Program-made: the position numbers and the translations under genes
Source: Pseudobutyrivibrio xylanivorans
GTDB lineage: Bacteria; Bacillota; Clostridia; Lachnospirales; Lachnospiraceae
DNA: 64,000 nt
Assembly (NCBI RefSeq): GCF_008935055.1
Contig: NZ_CP043028.1
Coordinates: 1,766,501 to 1,830,500 of the forward strand
Direction of reading: 5' to 3'
The notes under the pieces: model-generated
Database searches by the model: none
The model's input: only the letters and a program-made list of their open reading frames with translations
Told to the model about the DNA's origin: nothing
Shown: one piece after another, positions 55,357-64,000 of the stretch
Numbering within the stretch: the first letter of the stretch is position 1
Layout: each line of letters opens with the position of its first letter

Positions 55357-57948
55357 TTACGAATACGAGCCTACTTTTAACGATTCACCGTCGCAATCGA
55401 TTGTGATTACGCTGCCTTCGTGGATGTCTCCACCCAATATAATCTTCGCAGCCATGGTTTCAACATTCTTTTGGATGTATCGCTTTAGTGGGCGGGCACC
55501 ATAGACTGGGTCATAGCCTGCATCAATTACAAACTGCTTCGCAGCTGGTGTAAGCTCAATTCTAAGCTGTCTGTCTGCAAGTCGTTCATTGAGTTCCTTC
55601 ATAATCAGGTCAACTATTCCACCAATGTTATTCTTTGTGAGAGGCTTGAACATGATAGTCTCATCAAGTCGATTCAGGAATTCTGGTCTGAAGGAATTTC
55701 TCAAATCATTCATTACCATATCCTCAGTCTCTTTGGTGATGGCTCCTGTATTTTCATCAATACCCTCAAGCAGATACTGAGAACCAATATTACTCGTCAG
55801 AATAATAATTGTATTCTTGAAGTCTACAGTACGTCCCTGTGAATCGGTGATTCGTCCGTCATCAAGTACCTGAAGTAGAACATTGAACACATCAGGATGA
55901 GCCTTCTCAACCTCATCAAATAATACTACCGAATATGGTTTACGGCGAACTGCCTCTGTAAGCTGGCCGCCCTCATCGTAACCTACGTATCCTGGAGGTG
56001 CTCCAATAAGTCGACTTACGCTAAACTTTTCCATGTATTCGGACATATCAAGACGCACCATTGCATTTTCGTCATCAAAAAGTGCCTGGGCAAGAGTCTT
56101 AGCCAATTCTGTCTTACCAACACCGGTTGGTCCCAGGAACAAGAAGGAACCAATTGGCTTGCTAGGGTCTTTGATACCTGCCTTTGAACGGATGATGGCT
56201 TCTGATACTAGCTTAACAGCATCATCCTGTCCCATAACACGTTTATGTAATTCCTCATCAAGATGCAATGTCTTATTACGCTCTGATTCGTTCAGCTTTG
56301 AAACAGGAATTCCTGTCCATCGTGATATTATTCTTGCAATCTCTTCCTCAGAAACATTTTCATGAACAAGATTTGCATCACGCTCCTTCAATCGATTCTC
56401 TGCCTCATCAAGCTTTGCCTGAAGCTCTGGCAAACGACCATACTGAAGCTTTGCAGCCTCCTCCAAATCATACTTCTGTTGAGCAATTTTTATTTGACCC
56501 TGAACTTCCTCAAGCTCTTCTTTGACCTTTGCCACATCCTCCACCAGCTTTTTCTCATTGTCCCAAGCGGCTTTCTTTGTGCTATACTCGTCGCGAAGTT
56601 CTGAAAGCTCCTTTTGAAGATCAGCTAATCTATCCTGAGAAAGCTTATCTGTTTCACGCTTAAGTGCAGCCTCTTCAATTTCAAGCTGCATTACTCGACG
56701 ATTCATCTCATCAAGCTCTGCTGGCATTGAATCAAGCTCTGTCTTTATAAGTGCACAGGCCTCATCCACAAGGTCAATTGCCTTATCAGGAAGGAATCTG
56801 TCTGAAATATATCTATTTGAAAGTGTGGCTGCTGAAACAAGAGCACCATCTGTAATCTTTACGCCATGGAATACTTCGTATCTTTCTTTAAGTCCACGAA
56901 GGATTGAGATGGTATCTTCCACTGTTGGCTCGTCCACCATGACTGGCTGGAATCGACGCTCCAAAGCAGCATCCTTTTCAATGTATTCACGGTATTCATC
57001 GAGTGTTGTAGCACCGATACAGTGAAGCTCACCGCGGGCAAGCATAGGCTTTAACATATTTCCAGCATCAAGTCCACCACTTCCATTTTTACCTGCGCCA
57101 ATGATGGTATGGAGCTCATCGATGAAGAGGATTATCTCACCGTCAGAATTCTTAATCTCATCAAGAACAGCCTTTAATCTCTCTTCGAATTCACCCTGAT
57201 ATTTTGCACCTGCAATCATTGAGCCAATTTCAAGTGAGAATACCTTTTTGTTCTTTAAGGCATCTGGAACATCACCACGAACTATACGCTGGGCTAATCC
57301 CTCTACTACAGCTGTCTTACCAACACCAGGCTCACCAATAAGCACTGGATTATTTTTGGTCTTTCGACTAAGAATTCGAATTACATTTCTGATTTCCTCA
57401 TCACGTCCAATTACTGGATCAAGCTTATTCTCGCGAGCACGCTCCACCAAATCATATCCATACTTCTCAAGTGTATCGTAGGTTGCCTCAGGATTATCCG
57501 TATTTACGGTTTGATTTCCTCGAACTGTTGCAAGCACTGTAAGGAATGCATTTCTTGTAATTCCAAACTGCTTAAAAATATTTTTAATTGGAGTGCTAGG
57601 CTTCTTTATCATTGCAAGCATCAGATGCTCAACCGAAACATAGCTATCTCGCATTGCCTTAGCTTCATCCTCAGCATACGTAAGAACATAATTCAAATTC
57701 TGTCCCACTCTCAGCTGACCGCCCTGAACCTTTACTCTTGCCTGAAGGGCACTGTCTATCGCATTTACGAATTGAGTAGTGTCAATCTCCATCTTACTAA
57801 TCAGTGAAGGAATCAGACCATTCTCCTGACGCATCAGTGCCATCAACAAATGCTCCTGCTCCAGCTCCTGATTGCCATACTCCATCGCTATCTTTTCACA
57901 GCCATTAATGGCCTCTATGGATTTCTGTGTAAATTTCTGGATGTTCAT
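55357..57948 (-). CDS. clpB: ATP-dependent disaggregase ClpB
   Basis: The 863-residue Hsp100 chaperone has an N-terminal Clp_N repeat domain (about 1-145), AAA-1 with Walker [11 protein letters not shown], the ClpB-specific coiled-coil middle domain (about 400-520, charged heptads), and AAA-2 with [10 protein letters not shown] and [23 protein letters not shown]. No ClpP-binding IGF loop is apparent, consistent with disaggregase rather than protease partner. It has its own strong ribosome-binding site and terminator and a perfect CIRCE operator, so it is a single-gene HrcA-regulated heat-shock unit. Confidence 0.97.
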   Translation of the reverse strand: MNIQKFTQKSIEAINGCEKIAMEYGNQELEQEHLLMALMRQENGLIPSLISKMEIDTTQFVNAIDSALQARVKVQGGQLRVGQNLNYVLTYAEDEAKAMRDSYVSVEHLMLAMIKKPSTPIKNIFKQFGITRNAFLTVLATVRGNQTVNTDNPEATYDTLEKYGYDLVERARENKLDPVIGRDEEIRNVIRILSRKTKNNPVLIGEPGVGKTAVVEGLAQRIVRGDVPDALKNKKVFSLEIGSMIAGAKYQGEFEERLKAVLDEIKNSDGEIILFIDELHTIIGAGKNGSGGLDAGNMLKPMLARGELHCIGATTLDEYREYIEKDAALERRFQPVMVDEPTVEDTISILRGLKERYEVFHGVKITDGALVSAATLSNRYISDRFLPDKAIDLVDEACALIKTELDSMPAELDEMNRRVMQLEIEEAALKRETDKLSQDRLADLQKELSELRDEYSTKKAAWDNEKKLVEDVAKVKEELEEVQGQIKIAQQKYDLEEAAKLQYGRLPELQAKLDEAENRLKERDANLVHENVSEEEIARIISRWTGIPVSKLNESERNKTLHLDEELHKRVMGQDDAVKLVSEAIIRSKAGIKDPSKPIGSFLFLGPTGVGKTELAKTLAQALFDDENAMVRLDMSEYMEKFSVSRLIGAPPGYVGYDEGGQLTEAVRRKPYSVVLFDEVEKAHPDVFNVLLQVLDDGRITDSQGRTVDFKNTIIILTSNIGSQYLLEGIDENTGAITKETEDMVMNDLRNSFRPEFLNRLDETIMFKPLTKNNIGGIVDLIMKELNERLADRQLRIELTPAAKQFVIDAGYDPVYGARPLKRYIQKNVETMAAKIILGGDIHEGSVITIDCDGESLKVGSYS

Positions 57949-57987
57949 AACCTCAACCTCCTTACTAATTACGTTGTAACATAAAAA

Positions 57988-58014
57988 TTAGCACTCTGCA
58001 ACCGAGAGTGCTAA
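57988..58014 (-). promoter_or_regulatory. CIRCE operator (HrcA) upstream of clpB
   Basis: TTAGCACTC (57988-57996), a 9-base spacer and GAGTGCTAA (58006-58014) match the CIRCE consensus at every position. It lies 40 bp upstream of the clpB ATG. Confidence 0.97.
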
Positions 58015-58040
58015 TAATTTATAATTATTTAAGATTTGCT

Positions 58041-59483
58041 TTATTTCATCAACTTTTTAATCTCATCAAACACAAACTGTACCTTAGGTCCTACAACAAC
58101 CTGAACTGTGTTCTTTGATGGTCGTACGATACCAGGTACGCCTGCGCTCTTGATTTTCTTTTCATCAACTGCAGTATAGTCTGCTATTTCTACTCTAACT
58201 CTGGTTGCGCAATAGTCAAGCTCAGTGATATTTCCTTTTCCTCCTAATCCCTCAAGGATTGTAGCAGCCATTGCTGCAAAATCAGAATTTCCGATTTCGA
58301 TATTTACTTCATCCTCTTCGTCATCCTCTCTACCTGGAGTCTTGAGATCAAACTTCGTAATTACGAATCTGAATAAGACATAGTAAATTACTGCAAAGAC
58401 AAGGCCTACTGGAATTAACAGTAATGGATTTACTGCCATTGGAGCCTTAAAACTAAGTATCCAGTCAACTAATCCAGCTGAGAAATTGAAGCCTAATCTG
58501 AATGGAAGCAAAGTACAAACGGCTGCAGAAATACCTGTAAGGACTGCATGTACAAGATAAAGCCCTGGAGCAAGGAACATAAATGAAAACTCAAGTGGCT
58601 CTGTAATTCCAGTAAAGAATGAAGCTAAAGCTCCAGCAAAAAGGAGTGAAGCTGCAACCTTCTTCTTAGAATCCTTTGCTGTGTGATACATAGCAAGAGC
58701 ACCTGCTGGAAGACCAAACATCATTACAGGGAAGAAGCCTGTCATATACTGACCAGTTACACCCTTTACTGCTCCATCAGCACCTGACCAGAAAAGACCA
58801 AGGTCATTAATACCTGCTGTATCAAACCAGAATACTGCGTTCAATGCGTGATGTAATCCAAGTGGAATCAATGCTCTATTAAGCATTGCATAAATTCCTG
58901 CTCCTACAGGTCCAAGACCGATGATTGCTGTAGCAAATGCTACGAATCCTGCAAAGATAAGTGGCCAAATGAAATAAAGCACTAACGAGGCCACGCATGA
59001 CGCGAGAGCAGTTACAATGGCAACGCACCGCTTGCCGCTGAAGAACGCCAGCCAATCTGGAAGCTGAGTACTTTTAAACCGGTTGTAACAGCTGGAACCG
59101 ATGATACCAGCAAGGATACCTATAAAGGCATTGCTAATTTTACCAAATGCTGCTGGAACCTCTGATGCATCGACTCCACGATACATTGCAACAGCACCTG
59201 TGCTAAGCATCGTTGTTATCATAAGGAAAGAAACAAGACCTGACAATGCGCTTGTACCGTCATGGTCCTTTGCCATACCAACAGCAACACCTACTGCGAA
59301 AAGAATTGGAATCTGATCAATAATAGCAGAAGCAGCTTTGATTAAGAATGCTGCTATGATGCTATTAGCACCCCAGCCTGTTGGATCAATCCAATAGCCG
59401 ATTCCATAAAGAATACCAGCAGCAGGCAGTACTGCTACTGGTAGCATCAGTGATTTACCGATTTTTTGTAAATACTTCATCAT
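58041..59483 (-). CDS. nagE: PTS N-acetylglucosamine-type transporter EIICB
   Basis: The 480-residue protein has a glucose-superfamily EIIC (about 1-385) with PAAGILYGIGYWIDP, LNRALIPLGLHHALNAVFWFD and FTGITEPLEFSFMFLAPGLY. EIIB (about 400-480) follows, with phospho-Cys in LDYCATRVRVEI. It lacks a fused EIIA domain, so a separate EIIA is needed. Divergent transcription from nagBA across a shared palindrome makes N-acetylglucosamine (or glucosamine) the probable substrate. Two consecutive ATGs follow a GGGAGAT site. Confidence 0.9.
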   Translation of the reverse strand: MMKYLQKIGKSLMLPVAVLPAAGILYGIGYWIDPTGWGANSIIAAFLIKAASAIIDQIPILFAVGVAVGMAKDHDGTSALSGLVSFLMITTMLSTGAVAMYRGVDASEVPAAFGKISNAFIGILAGIIGSSCYNRFKSTQLPDWLAFFSGKRCVAIVTALASCVASLVLYFIWPLIFAGFVAFATAIIGLGPVGAGIYAMLNRALIPLGLHHALNAVFWFDTAGINDLGLFWSGADGAVKGVTGQYMTGFFPVMMFGLPAGALAMYHTAKDSKKKVAASLLFAGALASFFTGITEPLEFSFMFLAPGLYLVHAVLTGISAAVCTLLPFRLGFNFSAGLVDWILSFKAPMAVNPLLLIPVGLVFAVIYYVLFRFVITKFDLKTPGREDDEEDEVNIEIGNSDFAAMAATILEGLGGKGNITELDYCATRVRVEIADYTAVDEKKIKSAGVPGIVRPSKNTVQVVVGPKVQFVFDEIKKLMK

Positions 59484-59500
59484 AATACTCTATCTCCCTT

Positions 59501-59533
59501 CGTTAAATGATAATACAATTATATCATTTAACG
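59501..59533. promoter_or_regulatory. Shared palindromic operator between nagE and nagBA
   Basis: CGTTAAATGAT (59501-59511) and ATCATTTAACG (59523-59533) are perfect 11-bp arms around an AT-rich 11-bp spacer. It sits immediately upstream of the nagE ribosome-binding site and about 35 bp upstream of a TATAAT (59570-59575) for nagBA. It is probably bound by a GlcNAc-6-P-responsive repressor, but the sequence is not the usual NagR/YvoA site and no regulator gene is adjacent. Confidence 0.7.
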
Positions 59534-59603
59534 ATTGAATTATCACAATAATGTCACACTGAAAAATGCTATAATGAAAATATAATATAAAGGAGGGCGA
59601 ACC

Positions 59604-60368
59604 ATGCGAATTTACAGGGCTAAGGACTATAATGAATTAAGTAGAAAAGCTGCTAACATTATCTCAGCACAGATTATTATGAAGCCTGATGCAGTCATAG
59701 GCCTGGCTACAGGTGCCTCTCCTATCGGTACATATAAGCAGCTTATTGAATGGTATGAAAAGGGCGATTTGGATTTTTCTGAGATCCGTACTGTAAACCT
59801 GGATGAATATAAGGGTCTGGCCGCTGACAATCCACAGAGCTACGCCCACTACATGTATACCAATCTATTTAATCATGTAAACATCCCTTCTGATAATATA
59901 AATATTCCAAACGGTCTGGAGTTCGATGCGGCGATAGAATGTGCAAGATACGATACTGTCCTTCAAAACCTGGGTGGCATCGATTTACAGCTTCTTGGCA
60001 TAGGAGGAAATGGTCATATTGGCTTTAACGAACCCGGAAACAACTTTGATAAGAGTACTCACTGCGTAGCTCTTACCGCGAATACCATTCAGGCCAATTC
60101 CAGATTTTTTGATTCAATTGAAGATGTACCAAAATATGCTTATACAATGGGTATTAAAAATATTATGCAGGCAAAAAGCATTTTGCTGATTGCCTCAGGC
60201 GAAGCAAAGGCGCAGGCTATGTACGATGCTTTTTACGGGCCTATCACACCATCATGTCCCGGCTCTATCCTTCAGCTTCACAACAATGTGACTGTAGTTG
60301 CAGATGAGGCTGCTCTTGCAATAATATTACAGAAACACAAAATCACCTCTGGAGGTCATATCCTATGA
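59604..60368 (+). CDS. nagB: Glucosamine-6-phosphate deaminase
   Basis: It converts glucosamine 6-phosphate to fructose 6-phosphate and ammonia. The 254-residue protein carries GLATGASPIGTYKQL, NLDEYKGL (catalytic Asp), LLGIGGNGHIGFNEPG with the catalytic His-Glu, and THCVALT. AGGAGG lies 11 bases upstream. It overlaps nagA by four bases (ATGA), so both are translated from one mRNA. The C-terminal allosteric tail of E. coli NagB is absent, as in Gram-positive monomers. Confidence 0.96.
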   Translation: MRIYRAKDYNELSRKAANIISAQIIMKPDAVIGLATGASPIGTYKQLIEWYEKGDLDFSEIRTVNLDEYKGLAADNPQSYAHYMYTNLFNHVNIPSDNINIPNGLEFDAAIECARYDTVLQNLGGIDLQLLGIGGNGHIGFNEPGNNFDKSTHCVALTANTIQANSRFFDSIEDVPKYAYTMGIKNIMQAKSILLIASGEAKAQAMYDAFYGPITPSCPGSILQLHNNVTVVADEAALAIILQKHKITSGGHIL

Positions 60369-61471
60369 TTATAAAAAATGGAAATGTATTTTGCCCTGAC
60401 AGAAGCTTTCAAAAAAAAGATTTGCTTATCGCAGATGGAATAATTACAGAAGACCTTTCTGCTGCGAGTTCCGATGGCAGGGTATTTGACGCATATGGGA
60501 AATTTATTATTCCTGGACTTGTAGATATTCATTCTCACGGCGCTGTGGGTCATGATTTTTGTGACGCTTCAGCAGATGGCCTGAGGGAAATATTAAAATA
60601 TGAAAAGTCCTGTGGCATCACAAGCTACTGCCCTACCTCTATGACCCTTTCAAAAGAAATGCTCTTGGATATTTTCAAAACCGCAACAGAAATTGAGCCA
60701 TCTGAGGAACTTGCCAGCATTGCAGGTATAAATATGGAAGGGCCATTTATATCTGACTCAAAAAAAGGCGCGCAAAATGGCAAGTATATTACCTGCCCAG
60801 ATACTGCCTTTTTCAATGAATGTAATACTGCATCTGGCAACCTAATCAAGCTCGTTACTTTAGCCCCTGAGGAACCAGGCTCTGAAGAATTCATCCGTGA
60901 GCTAAAAGATGCAGTCGCTATTTCCGTTGGGCACACTGCTGCAAGCTACGATGAAGCAGACCGTGCTTTTAAATCTGGATTCAATCATGTAACTCACCTG
61001 TGCAATGGTATGCCACCTTTCAACCATCGTGAGCCTGGTGTTATAGGTGCTGCCATTGAAAATGAAAATGTTATTATCGAGCTAATCTGTGATGGCATAC
61101 ATATTCATCCTGCCATGATTCGCACATTCTTCAAGCTCTTTGGTGCTGAACGCATTGCACTAATCAGCGACTCCATGGAAGCCACCGGAATGCCTGATGG
61201 CGACTACGAATTAGGAAAACAGCATGTAATAAAAAAAGGCAATCTTGCCACCCTGGAGGATGGCACAATTGCCGGTTCTGCTACTAACTTATTTGATTGT
61301 ATGCTAAAAGCAATAGTATTCGGAATCACTCCCGAGGATGCAATTACCGCGGCTACGGCAACACCTGCGCGAAGCATCGGAGCATATCCACTCATCGGTT
61401 CCCTCGAAGTAGGGGCTCGCGCCGATATCCTCGTCCTCGACGAAAAATACAAATTAGTCCATATTATCTAA
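60365..61471 (+). CDS. nagA: N-acetylglucosamine-6-phosphate deacetylase
   Basis: It hydrolyses GlcNAc-6-P to GlcN-6-P plus acetate, feeding NagB. The 368-residue amidohydrolase shows VDIHSHGAVGHDF (first metal motif), GINMEGPFIS, VGHTAASYDEADRAF, VTHLCNGMPPFNHREPG, ICDGIHIHP and LISDSMEATGMPDG (catalytic Asp). It overlaps nagB by four bases. The gene ends 11 bp before element copy H, which separates it from the convergent chemoreceptor gene. Confidence 0.95.
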   Translation: MIIKNGNVFCPDRSFQKKDLLIADGIITEDLSAASSDGRVFDAYGKFIIPGLVDIHSHGAVGHDFCDASADGLREILKYEKSCGITSYCPTSMTLSKEMLLDIFKTATEIEPSEELASIAGINMEGPFISDSKKGAQNGKYITCPDTAFFNECNTASGNLIKLVTLAPEEPGSEEFIRELKDAVAISVGHTAASYDEADRAFKSGFNHVTHLCNGMPPFNHREPGVIGAAIENENVIIELICDGIHIHPAMIRTFFKLFGAERIALISDSMEATGMPDGDYELGKQHVIKKGNLATLEDGTIAGSATNLFDCMLKAIVFGITPEDAITAATATPARSIGAYPLIGSLEVGARADILVLDEKYKLVHII

Positions 61472-61481
61472 TGAATTATTA

Positions 61482-61574
61482 AGTGAACTGGTAGGCATCA
61501 AGCTCTTAGGTCTCTGTATGAGGCATGTAGACGAAGGAAGAGACTCTAAGGCTTGTAGCCGTAACCAGTGGACT
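61482..61574 (+). repeat. Bulged-U hairpin element, copy H (3' of nagA)
   Basis: Outer arms ACTGG and CCAGT (extended by AGT/ACT across a two-base mismatch) enclose TAGGCATC..GCCGTAA, identical to copies D-F. The core, GTCTCT/AGAGAC middle stem and AUGUA loop are present, with one mismatch in the apical stem. It lies on the plus strand, matching nagA's direction. Confidence 0.9.
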
Positions 61575-61582
61575 AAAGATAT

Positions 61583-63136
61583 TTAAGCAAACTTTATTAT
61601 ATTGTCACTGTGAACATGCTCAGGTTCTGCAGTGATTCCTGAGTTGTATTTATCAAGCGCAGCCGCTGTATTCTGAACCTTTTCGAGAAGTTCTCTTGTG
61701 TTGTTCGAGAGGTTCTTGTTGTTGCAAGAGATTTCAGCGGCCTGAGCTGCAGCTGCAGTAACCTCTTCAGTTGTAGCCGAAAGATGAGATATGTTATCCA
61801 CAATCTTGTTGTTTGAAGTGGCAAGGTTTTCCACCATCTCCTCAACACCTGAGATGTTTGCTGTAAGATTTTCAACATTCTCATTCATCTTTACAAAGCT
61901 TGCAGCTGCCTGCTCAATCAACTCACCCTGAGCTGTTGATGCAACACAGGCACTGGTAACTGCTGTCTCGGCATCCTGCGCATTGTTTCCAAGCTCTACT
62001 ATCATCTTTGTGATATCTTCTGTTGCAACCTTTGTCTTCTCTGCAAGATCACGAATCTCATTTGCAACAACTGAGAATCCCTTTCCGTATTCGCCAGCTC
62101 GTGCTGCCTCGATAGAAGCATTAAGTGCAAGAAGGTTTGTCTGTGTGCTGATTGCAAGAATTACATCTGTAATCTGCTTCATCTCCTCACCCTTTGCAAC
62201 AAGATTCTGCATTGCAATGCCAACCTGATTATTAATAGTAGTAATGTCTTCAGCCTTTGCCTTCAGCTCAATCATCATATCATAATTGTCTTTGTTGATA
62301 TCTGTAGCCTCTGAAGCGATAGCAACCATCTCCTCCGCACGGGCAACAGTTTCCTCTATAAGGTCCTGGATGTTCTGTGTCATCACAGTCTGTTCCTGGA
62401 TGTTTTCAGCATTTGAAAGAGTACTGCTTGAAATATCATCCATAGCATTGCTCATTGTTGTAGTAGTTTCATCGAGCACGTTCATATTGTCCATTGCACG
62501 GCCAACACCAAATCTTACTTCCTCAGCGACATTCATAACCTCTTCAAGCATTTCAGCCTGCATATCTGCACGATACTGAATTAATCCAATTGTATCTCCC
62601 TGGAATCTTTCAAGAATGCTTTCCAAATATACGCACAAAGCTACAACTGCAAACACACAACCTATACCAGCTGCACAATCGATAGCCTCCTCTGTTGTGT
62701 AAGCTGATGGTCCGTAGCATCTAGCAATAAATGTTCCAATCTGTATAATCCCAACAGTCAATCCAGAAATTCTTGAAAACTTCTTATCATAATATAGAAC
62801 GAATGGAACCAATGGTCCTACCATTGCAAAGCGAAGATAATAGCTTGTGAAAGCATAGCATCCGCTAATACCTACTAATGTAAGTACAACAAGAGCAATC
62901 CATCTTAGCTTTTCTGAATTTGGCTTCTTGGCGTAGATTGTTGATAGCCCTACCAATGATCCAATCTCAAGACCAAGTGTCATGAGTAAATAGCCAAGTG
63001 TTCTGAAGCCACGCAGGTATGCAATGACTACAACAGTTGTTAATAATGTGAAATAAATACCATATGTAAATATTAACACGCGGTTGATTCTTTTAACCTG
63101 TTCATTTCTGTCTGAATAAAGAAACTTCTCTTCCAT
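61583..63136 (-). CDS. Methyl-accepting chemotaxis protein without extracellular sensor domain
   Basis: Starting at 63136 (GGAAGG nine bases upstream) gives 517 residues. About six membrane helices (20-190) with only short loops replace the usual Cache domain, and no HAMP domain is evident. The cytoplasmic part has the conserved hairpin [36 protein letters not shown] (interrupted by no gap) and adjoining coils. Such multi-helix receptors may sense membrane, redox or cytoplasmic cues. It is convergent with nagBA and followed by copy H. Confidence 0.9.
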   Translation of the reverse strand: MEEKFLYSDRNEQVKRINRVLIFTYGIYFTLLTTVVVIAYLRGFRTLGYLLMTLGLEIGSLVGLSTIYAKKPNSEKLRWIALVVLTLVGISGCYAFTSYYLRFAMVGPLVPFVLYYDKKFSRISGLTVGIIQIGTFIARCYGPSAYTTEEAIDCAAGIGCVFAVVALCVYLESILERFQGDTIGLIQYRADMQAEMLEEVMNVAEEVRFGVGRAMDNMNVLDETTTTMSNAMDDISSSTLSNAENIQEQTVMTQNIQDLIEETVARAEEMVAIASEATDINKDNYDMMIELKAKAEDITTINNQVGIAMQNLVAKGEEMKQITDVILAISTQTNLLALNASIEAARAGEYGKGFSVVANEIRDLAEKTKVATEDITKMIVELGNNAQDAETAVTSACVASTAQGELIEQAAASFVKMNENVENLTANISGVEEMVENLATSNNKIVDNISHLSATTEEVTAAAAQAAEISCNNKNLSNNTRELLEKVQNTAAALDKYNSGITAEPEHVHSDNIIKFA

Positions 63137-63417
63137 TGATTTTCCTTCCTTTTGTATATAAAACCTATAAACTGTCCGTAACACAGTGTTCAAAACTATA
63201 TCACGTTATAGCAATTGTGTGAATTAGCATAAATTACAAAAATATAACGAATTATACAGGACAAAATAATCAAATAGCTGAGTACTTTTGAGTATATTGC
63301 CACTGGTTTGCGAAATAGTACTAATAGAGTGTGGTATAACCCGAAAACTGGGGATTATTTCAAGAAGTGAGGCACAAAAAATCGCCACAAATAAAGACGG
63401 TAGTTGGCATAAAAAAA

Positions 63418-63436
63418 GACACCCACAAGGGGTGTC
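63418..63436 (-). terminator. Terminator of the 68-aa membrane protein gene
   Basis: GACACCC (63418-63424) pairs with GGGTGTC (63430-63436). On the minus strand seven Ts follow directly. It lies 26 bp after the stop of the gene at 63462. Confidence 0.92.
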
Positions 63437-63461
63437 TAAATATCCAATATATAAAAAGCTA

Positions 63462-63668
63462 TTAACCGAAGAAATGAACAAATCCTGCTTCAACCCAAAG
63501 AGCTACGATTACAGCAACACTCATAATGATTGCTCCAACGGCTCTAACCAAGCAATGTGAATCCTCAAGCTTAGCTGATCTCTTTGCATAGCTTGCATTA
63601 ACAGCGATAAAGTATACGAAAAATAATGTAACTGCAGAAAATACTACAAGAATAATAAGATTTAACAT
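63462..63668 (-). CDS. Small two-helix membrane protein
   Basis: Starting at 63668 (GGAAAGGACAAACG upstream; ten earlier in-frame codons lack a site) gives 68 residues. A helix at about 3-24 (LNLIILVVFSAVTLFFVYFIAV), a short basic loop (YAKRSAKLEDSH) and a second helix (about 43-60) form a hairpin in the membrane. It has its own terminator. No family is recognised; it resembles other anonymous small membrane proteins of Clostridia. Confidence 0.65.
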   Translation of the reverse strand: MLNLIILVVFSAVTLFFVYFIAVNASYAKRSAKLEDSHCLVRAVGAIIMSVAVIVALWVEAGFVHFFG

Positions 63669-63842
63669 CGTTTGTCCTTTCCTTAAACTAAAAAACAATT
63701 CATTTCCTAAACAACGATGTATATCTTACAGGCTAAAAGTATTTTCTTCAATTGTTATATTCTACATAGTTTTCACAATTTGTTCACTATTTTATAATTA
63801 TTTTGCACATTTTTAATCAATTCCGCTCGAAACTAATCAAAT

Positions 63843-63998
63843 TTAATCGAGTTTCCATTGTGATATATCATAATGAAGAGAATACATATCCTCAAGCGAA
63901 TCAACCGATATACGTCCACTAAACAACAGCTTGTCAAAAGAATGATTGAATGTGTTGTTCTTGTAATCCCTGTAGCTCATGAATGCAAATACTTCCAT
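63843..63998 (-). CDS. Unidentified gene at window end, possibly 5'-incomplete
   Basis: Reading from the window edge, the frame gives EVFAFMSYRDYKNNTFNHSF, then 30 more residues ending QWKLD, then a stop at 63843. An ATG at 63998 is only two bases from the window end, so the true start may lie outside and this may be the C-terminus of a larger protein. No motif is recognised. The 144 bp between it and the small membrane protein gene are AT-rich with nothing obvious. Confidence 0.45.
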   Translation of the reverse strand: MEVFAFMSYRDYKNNTFNHSFDKLLFSGRISVDSLEDMYSLHYDISQWKLD

Positions 63999-64000
63999 AA

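Noticed and set aside
55589..57807. Several 60-110 codon frames antisense to clpB
   Set aside because: They are shadows of the highly constrained clpB frame, lack ribosome-binding sites and have no family similarity.
63194..63417. Possible riboswitch or RNA in the gap upstream of the 61583 chemoreceptor
   Set aside because: I looked for the conserved cores of cyclic di-GMP and other common riboswitches and saw none. There is only AT-rich sequence with no strong stem.
63288..63560. 90-codon plus-strand ORF
   Set aside because: It runs antisense through a clear terminator (63418-63436) and into the small membrane protein gene, and has no ribosome-binding site or recognisable motif.

Overview
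The window looks like a chromosome segment of a low-GC, anaerobic, plant-fibre-degrading member of the Lachnospiraceae, most likely Butyrivibrio or Pseudobutyrivibrio. The reasons are a secreted GH10 xylanase and GH43 enzyme with Thr-Pro linkers and carbohydrate-binding modules, several chemoreceptors, Firmicutes-type regulation (perfect CIRCE, LicT/RAT antitermination, PadR, NiaR) and strong AGGAGG ribosome-binding sites. The genus is an inference from content; no 16S gene is present.

Layout: 1-1.8 kb, a frameshifted IS1182-type element. 1.8-4.1 kb, a PadR-controlled membrane/DUF4097 operon with a palindromic operator array. 4.1-8.7 kb, a beta-glucoside operon (licT, EIIBCA PTS, 6-phospho-beta-glucosidase) with two RAT/terminator switches. 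8.9-9.1 kb, a 45-codon gene behind a sigma-28-like promoter. 9.3-17.9 kb, mutS2, a DUF1622 gene, a cytidylate-kinase-like gene and a complete liv branched-chain amino acid ABC transporter. 18-26 kb, housekeeping and cell-wall genes (rsuA-like, SEC-C methionine aminopeptidase, NlpC/P60 hydrolase, veg, plsC, murF, ddl). 26-32 kb, an HTH regulator, hpf, an SDR, a WYL regulator, a MurL/MurD2 pair for an alternative route to D-Glu in peptidoglycan, and a zinc-ribbon/HTH protein. 32.2-34.15 kb, a group IIC intron inserted behind a terminator. 34.2-45.8 kb, chemoreceptors, a YhaN/YhaO-like ATPase-nuclease pair and a histidine kinase-response regulator-chemoreceptor operon. 46-50.5 kb, ung and nadABC-niaR. 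50.6-55.2 kb, two modular xylan-active enzymes. 55.4-58 kb, clpB with CIRCE. 58-61.5 kb, divergent GlcNAc PTS and nagBA sharing a long palindrome. 61.6-64 kb, another chemoreceptor, a small membrane protein and an incomplete gene.

The most unusual signal is a family of nine dispersed 80-95 bp hairpin elements (9171, 12882, 13721, 16574, 22821, 28001, 40295, 46671, 61482). Every copy lies 3' of a gene and in that gene's sense orientation. The copies share a core stem with one universally unpaired U, an apical hairpin that usually has an AUGUA loop, and many compensatory base changes. Each copy has its own, mutually complementary outer arms. This pattern fits a structured RNA or a mobile hairpin, and I do not recognise it as a described family.

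Catabolic loci (beta-glucosides, GlcNAc, xylan) sit beside chemotaxis and nutrient-transport genes, so the segment reads as a sense-move-degrade-import neighbourhood embedded in housekeeping genes.
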